Source: Muriicola sp. Z0-33
GTDB lineage: Bacteria; Bacteroidota; Bacteroidia; Flavobacteriales; Flavobacteriaceae
Direction: 5' to 3'
DNA length: 64,000 nt
Assembly (NCBI RefSeq): GCF_026126425.1
Contig: NZ_JAFMPW010000012.1
Coordinates: 18,991 to 82,990, forward strand
The stretch's first letter is position 1, and each line of letters opens with the position of its first letter. The notes beneath the pieces are model-generated. The model saw nothing but the letters and a program-made list of their open reading frames with translations, did not search any database and had not been told where the DNA came from. Shown here in pieces: positions 33,868 through 43,773 of this stretch. The translations under genes and the position numbers were made by a program.

Positions 33868-35275
33868 TTTCATAGCGGGCATCTTTCAGGTATTCATCCA
33901 CAATTTTATTGAACTCCGGAGTAATTCTCAAAAGGGCAGTGTGCTCAACTGCGTACAATTCAGTTTTATTTTTATAACCATTCTTAAGCAATTCTTCCAG
34001 GTAAAAAAGCGCTGTGCCGAAATCCTCATTCTTAGCACTAACAGAAATGATATTCAGGTAGTATTGATAATTTTGGGGATCCGTAATTGTTTTTAGCATC
34101 CATAAAAAAAGTACTGCTTCTTCATCAATTATGGACTCGGTCAGTTCAATATCAATATTGTCTTCTACCAATGCATTTAAATAGCCGATTAACCTTTTCC
34201 CCATCTGCTTTTCTACCAATTTCGCTTTGTTCTGGTATTCTCTCAGCTCTCCCATCTGATAGTTCCACCATCCCAAATTGTTGTAATTAAGGGTGGTTAT
34301 ATCTTCTGTCAGATTAAAATTATAGTCGTCTCTGATAAAAGATTCATTGAATAAAACTAGGTTTTCCGCCCGTCTTTGCGCCCTGTAAGTTTTATCTTTT
34401 TTCAATTCCTTTCGCCTATTAACCAGGGAGTCCACATTTATATGCGAACGATAAATCTTTATTATTTCCACCAGGCGTTCATAAGCATTGAGCATTTGCT
34501 TCTCAGAAATGAGCGAGTTAACCTTTTGCAGGTTTTGTTTCAAGCTGGTGTTGATAAAGTTTTCGTCTTTTCCAATATTACCTTTGGCCATAGCTGAAAG
34601 TGAAAATATTTCCATGGCTTTTTCCAGATACAGCTGGTCTGGCCATTGATGCCCTCCATCAAAAACCAGCAGATTATTTGGAAACTTTATTTTATTTAAC
34701 GCCTGTTTCCCTTCCAGCATATTAGTATAATTAAAATCCTCTTTCCCTACAATTCCTATAAAATGGAAAGAATTCCTAGTGGTTAGAATTTCGGTATTGG
34801 GTACAGCAGATCCCAAAGAAATTACCCCATCTATCTGTTTTATAAATGTTGGGGCCAAAGCTGCTATTTTTGCACCCGAAGAAAATCCGGCCGTATACAC
34901 CCTGTCATTGTTAATCGGAAGCATTGAAGCTACCTTATTAATCATTCTACTGGCTATTAAAATATTTTGAGCTATTGAAAGGCTATCCGAAACATTGTTA
35001 GAAGCAGCCAGCAAATAGTTATTTTTCTCAGCAGCTACCTTAAATAGCCTCAAGACCCTTTTGGTATTGCCTTCTAAATCAAAAACAAAAATGATTGGCC
35101 ATTTACTGGATCCATTAAAACTAGAGGGAAGATACAAAGCAAAACTCTCAGGAATAGAGTCGTTAATACTAAGTGAGTCTGTAATAATTCCTTTCTTTAA
35201 CTTTAGATCCTGGGCATGCATACCATTAAAAGAAATACAACCCAATAGCATTAAAGAAAATAACAGTTGCTTCAT
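33854..35275 (-). CDS. Secreted alpha/beta hydrolase with helical C-terminal region
   Basis: From ATG 35275 (MKQLLFSLMLLGCISF) the protein has 473 residues and a signal peptide ending GMHAQ; the upstream start at 35335 would mask the signal. Residues about 25-215 are an alpha/beta hydrolase resembling the LpqC/PHB-depolymerase type, with nucleophile motif GFSSGA near 150 and GGHQWPD supplying the His near 210. The remaining ~250 residues are helical (TPR-like) with KNEDFGTALFYLEELLKNG. The substrate is unknown. Confidence 0.78.
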   Translation of the reverse strand: MKQLLFSLMLLGCISFNGMHAQDLKLKKGIITDSLSINDSIPESFALYLPSSFNGSSKWPIIFVFDLEGNTKRVLRLFKVAAEKNNYLLAASNNVSDSLSIAQNILIASRMINKVASMLPINNDRVYTAGFSSGAKIAALAPTFIKQIDGVISLGSAVPNTEILTTRNSFHFIGIVGKEDFNYTNMLEGKQALNKIKFPNNLLVFDGGHQWPDQLYLEKAMEIFSLSAMAKGNIGKDENFINTSLKQNLQKVNSLISEKQMLNAYERLVEIIKIYRSHINVDSLVNRRKELKKDKTYRAQRRAENLVLFNESFIRDDYNFNLTEDITTLNYNNLGWWNYQMGELREYQNKAKLVEKQMGKRLIGYLNALVEDNIDIELTESIIDEEAVLFLWMLKTITDPQNYQYYLNIISVSAKNEDFGTALFYLEELLKNGYKNKTELYAVEHTALLRITPEFNKIVDEYLKDARYEIIEE

Positions 35276-35418
35276 ATGGTGTGAAACTATCAAAAATCCG
35301 GCCAAAATTAAATTACTACCATGGTAATATGACAAATAAAAAAATCCAGCCCGAAAACATTATAAAAATTAACTTTTAAAGATAAAGATAAATGAAATCT
35401 TAAAGCTTTCAGTTGTAT

Positions 35419-35871
35419 TTATTCGACCCGTTTCTTTATCGGCGCATCTTTTACAACATCTGATAGAATAATATTTGTTCTGGTTTCACCGTACTGAATT
35501 AATTTATCTATGAACTGCTCTAAGTGAAACTGATCTTTTAATACTACCTCCATGATAATATTTTCATTACCAGTGATGCGATAGCAATTGATCACTTCAT
35601 CTAAAGTTTTAATAAGCGTCAGAAAGGGTCGTAATTTACCCATAAATGCTTTCAGGGTGATGATCGCTTTTAACTGATACCCGGCCATAGTATGAGTTAC
35701 CCTGGCATGGTACCCTTCTATGATCCCAAGGTCCTCCATTTTCTTAACGCGTTCTGCAACAGCCGGAGGCGTCAGACCCACTTCCCTGCCTATACTTGCA
35801 AAGGAAGCTCTTGAATTTTTCTGAAGGGCGTTGAGAATGCTCCAATTAAGGGTATCTATCTTTACTTTCAA
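35419..35871 (-). CDS. Lrp/AsnC-family transcriptional regulator
   Basis: The 150-residue protein has an N-terminal winged helix-turn-helix (LNWSILNALQKNSRASFASIGREVGLTPPAVAERVKKME as successive helices) and a C-terminal RAM ligand domain (YQLKAIITLKAF, then CYRITGNENIIMEVV). It probably responds to an amino acid. Translation starts at TTG 35871, which lines up with relatives and follows an in-frame stop. Target genes are not identifiable; it stands alone. Confidence 0.9.
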   Translation of the reverse strand: MKVKIDTLNWSILNALQKNSRASFASIGREVGLTPPAVAERVKKMEDLGIIEGYHARVTHTMAGYQLKAIITLKAFMGKLRPFLTLIKTLDEVINCYRITGNENIIMEVVLKDQFHLEQFIDKLIQYGETRTNIILSDVVKDAPIKKRVE

Positions 35872-35988
35872 AATTTATTTCTTATTATAATTTACTTTAC
35901 AAAGCTAAAATACAAAAACACCAATGAATTAAAAGATATTTTCCTGAAAATGGACGTAATTTTATTATATAATTGCTGAATCAGAAAA

Positions 35989-36426
35989 ATGTCCCACGAT
36001 AGCTTAGGAAATATACCGGTATATAAACAAGCATTAGATCTTTGCTCCATGAGCAGAGAGATTGCTTCATTTGTAAGTTGCAACAAAGATCTCTTAAAAC
36101 TGTATCAATCTAATAGCCTTAGAGACCATATTGCTGACTCTTTACTCACAGATGCCATCCTGATACCTCAGCAAATTGCCCAGGCAGAATCTTCAGGATC
36201 GCTGGCGGTAAGAATTAAAAGTGCCTCCTTTGTAAATGTGATGATTAGAAATATCAATTCCTATTGCAATGGTCTGGAGAGAGATGGTGTGAAGGAAACG
36301 GAATATCTCAATTTACTCCGAAGAGAAATAAGAAGTTTTCGCAAATCTTTCAAGGAATGGCGCAAATCTATTAGCAAAGGCCGCAGTGATTTAAGTTGGA
36401 ATTTTAATGATTATATGGGGTATTAA
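35989..36426 (+). CDS. Predicted four-helix-bundle protein, unknown function
   Basis: The 145-residue cytoplasmic protein is almost all helix, with LGNIPVYKQALDLCSMSREIASFV and SLLTDAILIPQQIAQAESSGS resembling four-helix-bundle proteins related to the 23S rRNA intervening-sequence family. The similarity is by pattern only. It is divergent from the Lrp regulator and convergent with icmF. Confidence 0.65.
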   Translation: MSHDSLGNIPVYKQALDLCSMSREIASFVSCNKDLLKLYQSNSLRDHIADSLLTDAILIPQQIAQAESSGSLAVRIKSASFVNVMIRNINSYCNGLERDGVKETEYLNLLRREIRSFRKSFKEWRKSISKGRSDLSWNFNDYMGY

Positions 36427-36566
36427 CCCTTCCAAATTCAAGGAACTTTTCAGATTAAGTACTCCCGGCAGACCAACTACGTCTTTACCTTTTCAGGGGT
36501 GTTTATAAAAATACTTACTCAAAAAAAATGATCACGCTATCACAGATGTTCCACGGGATAAGCGAC

Positions 36567-39500
36567 TCACATGTTTCTTCTATATTGACCACCCACACTA
36601 AACAATGCATTGGTTATTTGTCCTAGAGAGCAATGTTTGGAAGCTTCCATAAGCTGCTCAAAAATATTCTCATTATTCACTGCAGCTTGTTGTAAGTTTT
36701 TCAATTGGGCTACCCCCTCTTTGTCCTTGCGTTTATGCAATGCTTTTAAAGTATTTATTTGAGCCTGTTTTTCTTCCTCAGTTGCCCTGATTACTTCTGC
36801 CGGCAAAATTGTCGGTGATCCTTTGGAGCTTAAAAAGGTATTTACCCCGATAATCGGGAACTCCCCGGAATGTTTTAAAGTTTCATAATACAAGCTCTCT
36901 TCCTGTATTTTAGATCGTTGATACATGGTCTCCATTGCTCCCAATACCCCTCCTCGCTCAGTTATCCTGTCGAACTCTATCAATACCGCTTCTTCTACCA
37001 ATGCCGTTAATTCCTCAATAATAAAAGCACCCTGCAACGGATTTTCGTTTTTGGCCAGTCCTAATTCTTTGTTGATAATCAATTGAATTGCCATTGCCCT
37101 CCTGACAGAGTCTTCTGTCGGGGTAGTAATGGCCTCATCATAGGCGTTAGTATGTAAAGAATTACAATTGTCATAAATGGCATATAAAGCCTGCAATGTT
37201 GTTCTAATATCATTGAAATCTATTTCCTGAGCATGCAAACTACGCCCGGAGGTCTGAATATGATACTTCAACATCTGAGCTCTTGGATTGGCGCCGTATT
37301 TTTCCTTCATGGCCTTAGCCCAAATTCTCCTTGCTACCCTGCCAATAACTGCGTACTCAGGATCTATCCCATTAGAAAAGAAGAATGACAAATTTGGACC
37401 AAACTGATTAATGTCCATCCCCCTGCTTAAATAGTACTCCACATAGGTAAAGCCGTTAGATAATGTAAAGGCCAGCTGTGAAATAGGATTAGCACCCGCT
37501 TCGGCTATATGATAGCCCGAAATAGAAACCGAATAAAAGTTCCGTACCTGTTTTTGAATAAAGTATTCCTGAACATCGCCCATTAGTCTAAGGGCAAATT
37601 CTGTTGAAAATATGCAGGTATTCTGTGCCTGATCTTCTTTTAGAATATCTGCCTGTACCGTTCCTCTGACCTGTTTAAGGGTGCTTTCTTTTATCTGGCT
37701 GTATACCTCTGCTGGTAATACATCATCCCCACTCACACCAAGAAGCAGTAATCCAAGACCATTGTTTCCTTCGGGAAGCGAACCGTTGTACTTTGGCTGA
37801 GGTACTCCCTGTTTTTTAAAAATTCCCTTTAACTTTTCCTGCACCTCTTTTAACAGTCCGTTTTCCCTGATGTACTTTTCACAATTTTGATCGATAGCGG
37901 CATTCATAAAAAATCCCAGGAGCATAGGAGCTGGACCGTTTATCGTCATACTCACCGAGGTCATGGGATCTGTCAGGTCAAAACCCGAATACAACTTTTT
38001 TGCGTCGTCAAGGCAGCAGATAGACACCCCTGCATTTCCTATTTTTCCATATATATCCGGCCGGTGACCAGGATCATTTCCATAAAGTGTTACAGAATCA
38101 AAAGCCGTAGAAAGGCGTTTCGCATCCATGTCCAGGCTCACATAATGAAATCTTCTGTTGGTGCGTTCCGGACCGCCCTCACCTGCAAACATTCTTGTCG
38201 GATCTTCCCCTGTTCTTTTAAAAGGATACAGGCCAGCAGTGTAAGGAAATTCTCCTGGCACATTTTCCTGTAAACTCCAGATCAAAAGGTCTCCCCAGGC
38301 CTTATATTTGGGTAAGGTCACTTTTGGTATTTGAAGATGGGAAAGTGAGGTGGTGTGCGTTTCAATTTGAAGGTCTTTTCCCCTTACATTGAAAGTGTAT
38401 TGCGGAGCTTTGTATCGGCCTACCTTTTCCTCCCAATCTATGATCATTTGCCAATTATGAGGATCCAGATCCTTTTTGATCTTATCGAACTCCTCCAACA
38501 ATAATTTGATGAATTCAGTATTGGCATTAGATGAGGCCGCCTTTAATATTTCCGGCTCTTTTAACCCTTTGGTATCCACAAAAGCCTCTATTGAGGACGG
38601 ATATTCCTTTTCTATTTGCGACATCAGGGTGAGAAATACACCATATAGTTTTTGGGCTACCTCGCCCTGTCCTTTTACCCAACCATCATATGAGCGATTA
38701 TTTTCAGCTATTTCGGAAAGGTATCTTGTCCGCGCCGGAGGGATAATAAATATCTTCTCAGATTCCGTACTTGTTGTAGCATAACCCGACTTAAGGTCTG
38801 CAGCTGTTTTTTCAACAATTTTATCAATCACCGCAGAATAAAGTCGGTTCATGCCCGGATCATTAAACTGGGAGGCAATTGTACCATATACTGGCAATTT
38901 ATCCATGGCTGTCTCCCATAAGCCATGATTTCGCATGTACTGTTTCTTAACGTCTCTCAAAGCATCCAATGCCCCCCTTTTATCAAACTTATTTAGGGCA
39001 ACCAGGTCTGCAAAATCCAGCATATCTATTTTTTCGAGCTGGGTGGCAGCCCCAAACTCGGGTGTCATCACATATAATGATATATCACTATGTTCAATAA
39101 TCTCTGTATCCGATTGTCCTATCCCGGAAGTTTCGAGCACGATCAGATCAAACGAGGAGGCCTTTAAGACATCCACAGCCTCTTTTACATGTTTAGAGAG
39201 GGCAAGATTAGATTGCCTGGTGGCCAGGGACCTCATATACACCCGTTCATTATTAATGGCATTCATACGTATGCGATCCCCAAGTAAGGCACCTCCTGTT
39301 TTTCTTTTAGAAGGGTCAACAGACAGAATGCCGATATGTTTCTCCGGGAAATCAACCAAAAACCTGCGTACCAATTCGTCTACCAGACTAGACTTACCAG
39401 CACCTCCAGTTCCTGTAATCCCCAAGACCGGCACTGATGTAATATTGTTTTCCAAAGCCCCGAACAAGGCTGTAAATTCTTCATTCCTGTTCTCAGCAAG

Positions 39501-40025
39501 ACTTATAAGACGGGCGATAACATTTACATTATTTAGCTTTAATTCATCATCCAGGCTTTTTCCTTTACCCATCTTCAAAGCCGGCACCGGAAAATCACTC
39601 TGCTGTACCAGGTCGTTGATCATTCCTTGTAAACCCATCTTGCGCCCGTCATCAGGCGAATAAATCCGCGTAATTCCATAGTCCATCAGTGCCTTTATTT
39701 CCTTGGGAAGAATGACACCTCCTCCCCCACCAAAAATTTTGATATGTCCGGCACCCTTTTCATGAAGCAAGTCGTACATATACTTAAAATACTCATTATG
39801 CCCTCCCTGGTAAGAGGTCATGGCGATGGCATTTGCATCTTCCTGAATGGCGCATTCTACCACTTCTGCCACACTCCTGTCATGTCCTAAATGGATAACT
39901 TCCACACCGGTCGCCTGAATAATTCGCCTCATAATGTTAATGGCAGCATCATGGCCATCAAACAAAGAGGCAGCCGTAACAATACGAACTTTATTTTTTG
40001 GGGTATAAATTGTTGTATTTTTCAT
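36567..40025 (-). CDS. icmF: Fused isobutyryl-CoA mutase IcmF
   Basis: The 1152-residue protein joins a B12-binding domain (about 12-145, [16 protein letters not shown]), a MeaB-like G-protein chaperone (about 165-480, P-loop GTGGAGKSS near 205), a linker, and an acyl-CoA mutase TIM barrel (about 560-1152) with [16 protein letters not shown], the IcmF version of the mutase signature. It interconverts isobutyryl-CoA and butyryl-CoA using adenosylcobalamin, and GTP hydrolysis protects the cofactor. Length and order fit IcmF closely. It stands alone. Confidence 0.93.
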   Translation of the reverse strand: MKNTTIYTPKNKVRIVTAASLFDGHDAAINIMRRIIQATGVEVIHLGHDRSVAEVVECAIQEDANAIAMTSYQGGHNEYFKYMYDLLHEKGAGHIKIFGGGGGVILPKEIKALMDYGITRIYSPDDGRKMGLQGMINDLVQQSDFPVPALKMGKGKSLDDELKLNNVNVIARLISLAENRNEEFTALFGALENNITSVPVLGITGTGGAGKSSLVDELVRRFLVDFPEKHIGILSVDPSKRKTGGALLGDRIRMNAINNERVYMRSLATRQSNLALSKHVKEAVDVLKASSFDLIVLETSGIGQSDTEIIEHSDISLYVMTPEFGAATQLEKIDMLDFADLVALNKFDKRGALDALRDVKKQYMRNHGLWETAMDKLPVYGTIASQFNDPGMNRLYSAVIDKIVEKTAADLKSGYATTSTESEKIFIIPPARTRYLSEIAENNRSYDGWVKGQGEVAQKLYGVFLTLMSQIEKEYPSSIEAFVDTKGLKEPEILKAASSNANTEFIKLLLEEFDKIKKDLDPHNWQMIIDWEEKVGRYKAPQYTFNVRGKDLQIETHTTSLSHLQIPKVTLPKYKAWGDLLIWSLQENVPGEFPYTAGLYPFKRTGEDPTRMFAGEGGPERTNRRFHYVSLDMDAKRLSTAFDSVTLYGNDPGHRPDIYGKIGNAGVSICCLDDAKKLYSGFDLTDPMTSVSMTINGPAPMLLGFFMNAAIDQNCEKYIRENGLLKEVQEKLKGIFKKQGVPQPKYNGSLPEGNNGLGLLLLGVSGDDVLPAEVYSQIKESTLKQVRGTVQADILKEDQAQNTCIFSTEFALRLMGDVQEYFIQKQVRNFYSVSISGYHIAEAGANPISQLAFTLSNGFTYVEYYLSRGMDINQFGPNLSFFFSNGIDPEYAVIGRVARRIWAKAMKEKYGANPRAQMLKYHIQTSGRSLHAQEIDFNDIRTTLQALYAIYDNCNSLHTNAYDEAITTPTEDSVRRAMAIQLIINKELGLAKNENPLQGAFIIEELTALVEEAVLIEFDRITERGGVLGAMETMYQRSKIQEESLYYETLKHSGEFPIIGVNTFLSSKGSPTILPAEVIRATEEEKQAQINTLKALHKRKDKEGVAQLKNLQQAAVNNENIFEQLMEASKHCSLGQITNALFSVGGQYRRNM

Positions 40026-40168
40026 TGCTAATAAATAGGCAAATTTGCCATCGCAATTTACGGAAAATGCAAAAAAAATCCGATTACAATCAGAATTTTA
40101 TAAAAATTGATAAAAACACTCCCTCTGCATTACTAATATTCTAATTTTACAGCTCTAAAGGAAAAACT

Positions 40169-41020
40169 GTGCAAGCAACAATACTCATACTGTGCGAAGA
40201 CCAAACCGGAATTATTAGTGCTGTTACAGGCTTTATTCACCAGCGTGGCGGAAATATTATTTATCTGGACCAGCATGTCGACCAGCAAGTTGGGAAGTTT
40301 TTTATGCGTATCGAAACCGATTTCAAAGATGAAAACACCCTGTCCGAAGATTTTAAAAAGAATTTTGAGCAGGAGCTGGCGGTACCCTATGAAATGAAAT
40401 GGCGGATTTACACCACTGATGACACCCCAAAAATGGCCATTTTTGTATCTAAATACAATCATTGTCTATACGATTTACTGAGCAGGGTTAAATCTGGTGA
40501 ACTGGACGTTTCCATTCCTTTTATCTTAAGCAACCATAAAGATTTGGAGTATGTAGCCAGGCAGTTTGATGTACCATTTTACTGGATCCCGGTGCTAAAG
40601 GATAAGAAAGCTGAGGCCGAAGAACAACAGCTGGCCTTGTTACAACAATACCAGATAGATTTCATTGTCCTTGCCCGGTATATGCAAATAATAAGCCCGG
40701 GAATCATCAGTCATTTTCCTAATAAGATCATTAATATTCATCACTCTTTCCTTCCCGCCTTTGCAGGAGCTAAACCCTATCATGCAGCCTTTGAAAGGGG
40801 GGTTAAGATAATTGGTGCTACAAGTCATTATGTAACAGAAGAACTGGATGAGGGCCCTATCATAGCCCAGGACGTTACTACGGTATCTCATGCACAAACT
40901 GTAAGCGACTTTATTGCGAAGGGAAGGGATCTCGAAAAAATTGTCCTGGCAAGGGCGGTACAATTGCATTGCAATAGAAAAACAATGGTATACAATAACA
41001 AGACCGTAATTTTCTCCTAA
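40169..41020 (+). CDS. purU: Formyltetrahydrofolate deformylase
   Basis: The 283-residue protein has an N-terminal ACT domain (about 1-80: ILILCEDQTGIISAVTGFI) and a formyltransferase-fold catalytic domain with HHSFLPAFAGAKPYHAAFERG near 190 and ATSHYVTEELDEGPII near 225, holding the catalytic His and Asp. It hydrolyses 10-formyl-THF to formate and THF, supplying formate for purine synthesis. The start codon is GTG 40169, which places MQATILILCEDQ correctly against relatives. Confidence 0.93.
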   Translation: MQATILILCEDQTGIISAVTGFIHQRGGNIIYLDQHVDQQVGKFFMRIETDFKDENTLSEDFKKNFEQELAVPYEMKWRIYTTDDTPKMAIFVSKYNHCLYDLLSRVKSGELDVSIPFILSNHKDLEYVARQFDVPFYWIPVLKDKKAEAEEQQLALLQQYQIDFIVLARYMQIISPGIISHFPNKIINIHHSFLPAFAGAKPYHAAFERGVKIIGATSHYVTEELDEGPIIAQDVTTVSHAQTVSDFIAKGRDLEKIVLARAVQLHCNRKTMVYNNKTVIFS

Positions 41021-41085
41021 TAGATCATATCGCCGCAAGTTTAACGTTATAATATAAATATTGCCCTCAATTTAAATCCTTATAT

Positions 41086-41793
41086 ATGCTTAAGAGAGTC
41101 TTATTGTTTATCGTTGTATTCCAATTTTTGGGATGTGGTGAGTTGCAAAATGTTGTAAATCAAATCCCTGGTGGAGGAACCCCAATCAGTACAGCTGAAA
41201 TTGCAAACGGATTAAGAGAGGCCCTGAATATGGGAATAGACAAACAGGTCTCCAAACTTACAAGGGAAGATGGGTTTTTTAAAAATGAACTCGTAAAAAT
41301 AGTACTCCCTCAGGAATTACAGAAAGTAGACAAAACGTTAAGAGATATTGGCCTTGGCAATCTGGCAGATGAAGGTTTAAAAGTACTCAACCGGGCCGCC
41401 GAAGATGCAGTAAAGGAAGCTACACCGATATTTGTGACTGCCGTTAAGGATATCACTTTTGCAGATGCCAGAAACATCTTGCTTGGCAATGAAGACGCTG
41501 CCACACAATACCTCATAGGCACCACCAGTGAGCCGCTGTATAGCAAATTTAATCCGGTGATTAAAAAGTCATTCGAAAAAGTAGGAGCAGATCAAATCTG
41601 GCGTAATTTAATTACCAAATACAACAACCTGCCGCTTACCAACAATGTTAATCCAGACTTGACAGATTACGTTACCAAGGAGGCGCTGTCCGGCGTATTT
41701 ACAATGATTGCTGTCGAAGAAAAGGAGATAAGGAATTCACTTTCATCAAGAACAACAGTCCTGTTGAGAAAAGTATTTGCCCTACAGGATTAG
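41086..41793 (+). CDS. DUF4197 lipoprotein
   Basis: The 235-residue protein has a lipobox ending QFLGC (Cys17), then GLREALNMGIDKQVSKL and ADARNILLGNEDAATQYL, which are DUF4197 features. The family is widespread and without known function. It lies 65 bp after purU in the same direction and may share a transcript, although the spacing also allows its own promoter. Confidence 0.87.
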   Translation: MLKRVLLFIVVFQFLGCGELQNVVNQIPGGGTPISTAEIANGLREALNMGIDKQVSKLTREDGFFKNELVKIVLPQELQKVDKTLRDIGLGNLADEGLKVLNRAAEDAVKEATPIFVTAVKDITFADARNILLGNEDAATQYLIGTTSEPLYSKFNPVIKKSFEKVGADQIWRNLITKYNNLPLTNNVNPDLTDYVTKEALSGVFTMIAVEEKEIRNSLSSRTTVLLRKVFALQD

Positions 41794-41823
41794 TGGTAAA
41801 ATTTAATTCTTAAAGGGCCTATA

Positions 41824-41844
41824 CAATATTCAAAAGGAATATTG
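41824..41844. promoter_or_regulatory. Palindrome CAATATTC-N5-GAATATTG upstream of the candidate sRNA
   Basis: Perfect 8-bp arms just upstream of a TATCTTTA -7-like box at 41848-41855. It could be an operator for the candidate RNA at 41862, or the 3' hairpin of the DUF4197 transcript. Confidence 0.4.
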
Positions 41845-41861
41845 CGTTATCTTTACATAGC

Positions 41862-41996
41862 GAACGACTTCGCTTTTCTGCTAAGATGTTTAGCTGAAGA
41901 ATGGAAGTAGTTCCAAAATCTTAGATAGAATTTTTTGAGTTAGTATTTTTTGAGTTAGTTAGTTTTAAACCCTGGTGCTCCCATCAGGGTTTTTTA
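41862..41996 (+). ncRNA. Candidate small RNA upstream of the SusCD locus
   Basis: This 135-bp stretch carries three successive hairpins and no good ORF. They are AGCGAA-CGAC-TTCGCT at 41859-41874; a CTAAGAT/ATCTTAG stem (41881-41887 with 41918-41924) holding an inner GGAA-GTAG-TTCC; and a terminator with AAACCCTG/CAGGGTTT arms (41967-41974, 41985-41992) and a T-run. Between lies an exact tandem copy of a 15-bp unit, ATTTTTTGAGTTAGT, at 41930-41959. The unit resembles a conserved segment in the susC leader. A near-consensus -7 box stands at 41848-41855. Confidence 0.5.
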
Positions 41997-42172
41997 ATAC
42001 CTATAGGTGATGCGGAATGATGACCTCGATAGATACATTTCTACAAAGTGTTGGTATTTTAATTATTACACGAGTAAGTTATTATCGGGGTTTACCTTTT
42101 TTAAGACAATTTTAAGAATGTACAACTTGATATTTGGCTATTTTTCACTTGCTAATTCATCATCAATCAATC

Positions 42173-43690
42173 ATGGAGCGGACCAGTATCCTTTACTTTC
42201 TGTTGCTCTTACATTTTTGTTGTTACCCTATAACATCTATAGGCTATACATCCAATACTGCGACGATAAATTTATTTTCCCCTCAGAATTCGGTGACATA
42301 TGCCGATCAGCAATACCTGGAACAAAATTACAGCAATGCCCTGGAAGCCTACAAGACGGCACTTCAGGACCCCTCAGTAGAGCCAACATATGTCTATAAG
42401 AAGTTAGCGCTATGCGAGGCCCAACTTGGAAATGCCATTCCCGCTGCCGAATATGCTGAGTCTTATTTGGTGAACGATTATAAGCCAACCTTTTTATTCG
42501 ATGAAGGCTTTGCCGAAATTCAGAATACCACTGAATTTCAAGAAGTTGTAAATTTGTATACCTCCAGAATGACGATTTGGTCTTTTGGCTATCTCTATGT
42601 AGCTCTAATTGGATTTTATATAGCTATTATAATAAATTTCAATCGGAAGATCGATAAAATTGCCAGGTTCCTGATCAGTGCTTTCGTGTTTATTCATTCC
42701 ATTTTTATATTGCATATTTTCCTTTCAGTCACCAATTACCAATTCCAATTTCCCCATTCCTATAGGATGTCCATTTGTTTCTCATTCCTATATGGACCCC
42801 TGCTATATTTCTATTTTAAAAGAATTACCAAACAGTACGAATTTAGAAAGGCAGACCTTTTGCATCTTCTGCCAACGGTGCTCATGCTCATCTATATGAT
42901 ACCGTATTATATGTTGTCTGGTAGTGAGAAATTGGAAATAATGCTCAACAGAGCAGGAGACGACTCCAATTCGGCAAATCTGACGCTTCTTGTGGTAGTG
43001 GTTGGCTTAAAGTTAGCATCTTTAATGATCTACGGATACTTTATCAGGAAACTTTATATAGAGAGTAAGAGAAATAAGGACCTTCGGACAAACAATAAGA
43101 AGTGGCAAAGAAATATTTATATTATCCATTTCTCCTACATTATAACTTATGCCATTTATGGGGCGCTGATTATTTACGATCTCGATTCGGGCTTCTTTTA
43201 TCACCTGCAGGTTGTATGTATGTCACTACTTGTGGTATTTGTTGGTTATTCTGCGAACGTACAGCCCAATCTTTTCAGTGGCTTGTATTCCTTTGATAAT
43301 CAGCTGCTGTTTAAATACAAAAAATCCGGATTAACCAGAAGCCTTTCCCAGGAATTAAAAGAGCAACTGATCAGATTATTCGACGAGGAAAAAATATATA
43401 AAGACAATGATATCAATTTAGAAGTTATCGCTTCCAAATTGAACACCACCAGACACAATGCATCTCAGGTAATAAATGAACATTTTCAGGTCAGCTTTCA
43501 CGAACTGATAAACACTTATCGGATTCAGGAAGCCAAGAAAATTCTTGATGATGACAAGAAAAATAACCTTAACATTATAGACATAGCCTATGAAGTTGGC
43601 TACAACAATAAGGTAACCTTTAATAAGGCGTTTAAGAAGGATACTCGCCTGACTCCCAGTCAGTACCAGAAAGTATTTGTGAAATCTTAA
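42173..43690 (+). CDS. Membrane-bound AraC-family regulator with periplasmic TPR-like sensor and seven helices
   Basis: From ATG 42173 (MERTSILYF) the protein has 505 residues. It has a signal peptide, a short TPR-like periplasmic region (QNYSNALEAYKTALQD, about 45-110), seven hydrophobic helices (about 125-370), and a C-terminal AraC helix-turn-helix (about 410-505) with NTTRHNASQVINEHF and DIAYEVGYNNKVTFNKAFKKDT. An in-frame TTG start at 42134 is less likely. Its position directly before susC-susD suggests it controls that operon in response to a periplasmic signal. Confidence 0.88.
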   Translation: MERTSILYFLLLLHFCCYPITSIGYTSNTATINLFSPQNSVTYADQQYLEQNYSNALEAYKTALQDPSVEPTYVYKKLALCEAQLGNAIPAAEYAESYLVNDYKPTFLFDEGFAEIQNTTEFQEVVNLYTSRMTIWSFGYLYVALIGFYIAIIINFNRKIDKIARFLISAFVFIHSIFILHIFLSVTNYQFQFPHSYRMSICFSFLYGPLLYFYFKRITKQYEFRKADLLHLLPTVLMLIYMIPYYMLSGSEKLEIMLNRAGDDSNSANLTLLVVVVGLKLASLMIYGYFIRKLYIESKRNKDLRTNNKKWQRNIYIIHFSYIITYAIYGALIIYDLDSGFFYHLQVVCMSLLVVFVGYSANVQPNLFSGLYSFDNQLLFKYKKSGLTRSLSQELKEQLIRLFDEEKIYKDNDINLEVIASKLNTTRHNASQVINEHFQVSFHELINTYRIQEAKKILDDDKKNNLNIIDIAYEVGYNNKVTFNKAFKKDTRLTPSQYQKVFVKS

Positions 43691-43723
43691 GCGTAAATAA
43701 GGAGTAAACTTTCATCGGTAAAG

Positions 43724-43733
43724 TAAACGTTTA
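43724..43733. promoter_or_regulatory. Palindrome TAAACGTTTA upstream of the susC promoter
   Basis: It is the centre of a 21-bp block (43722-43742) repeated identically at 49284-49304. It lies exactly 43 bp before the -7 box TACTTTG (43767-43773), the same distance as in the second copy, so it is a good candidate activator site. Confidence 0.6.
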
Positions 43734-43773
43734 TAAGCATTTCCCTCCTTTTGTAACAGAGCCATTTACTTTG

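Noticed and set aside
38935..39663. 242-codon antisense frame inside icmF
   Set aside because: Low-complexity Ser-rich translation typical of the reverse strand of a real gene; icmF is certain.
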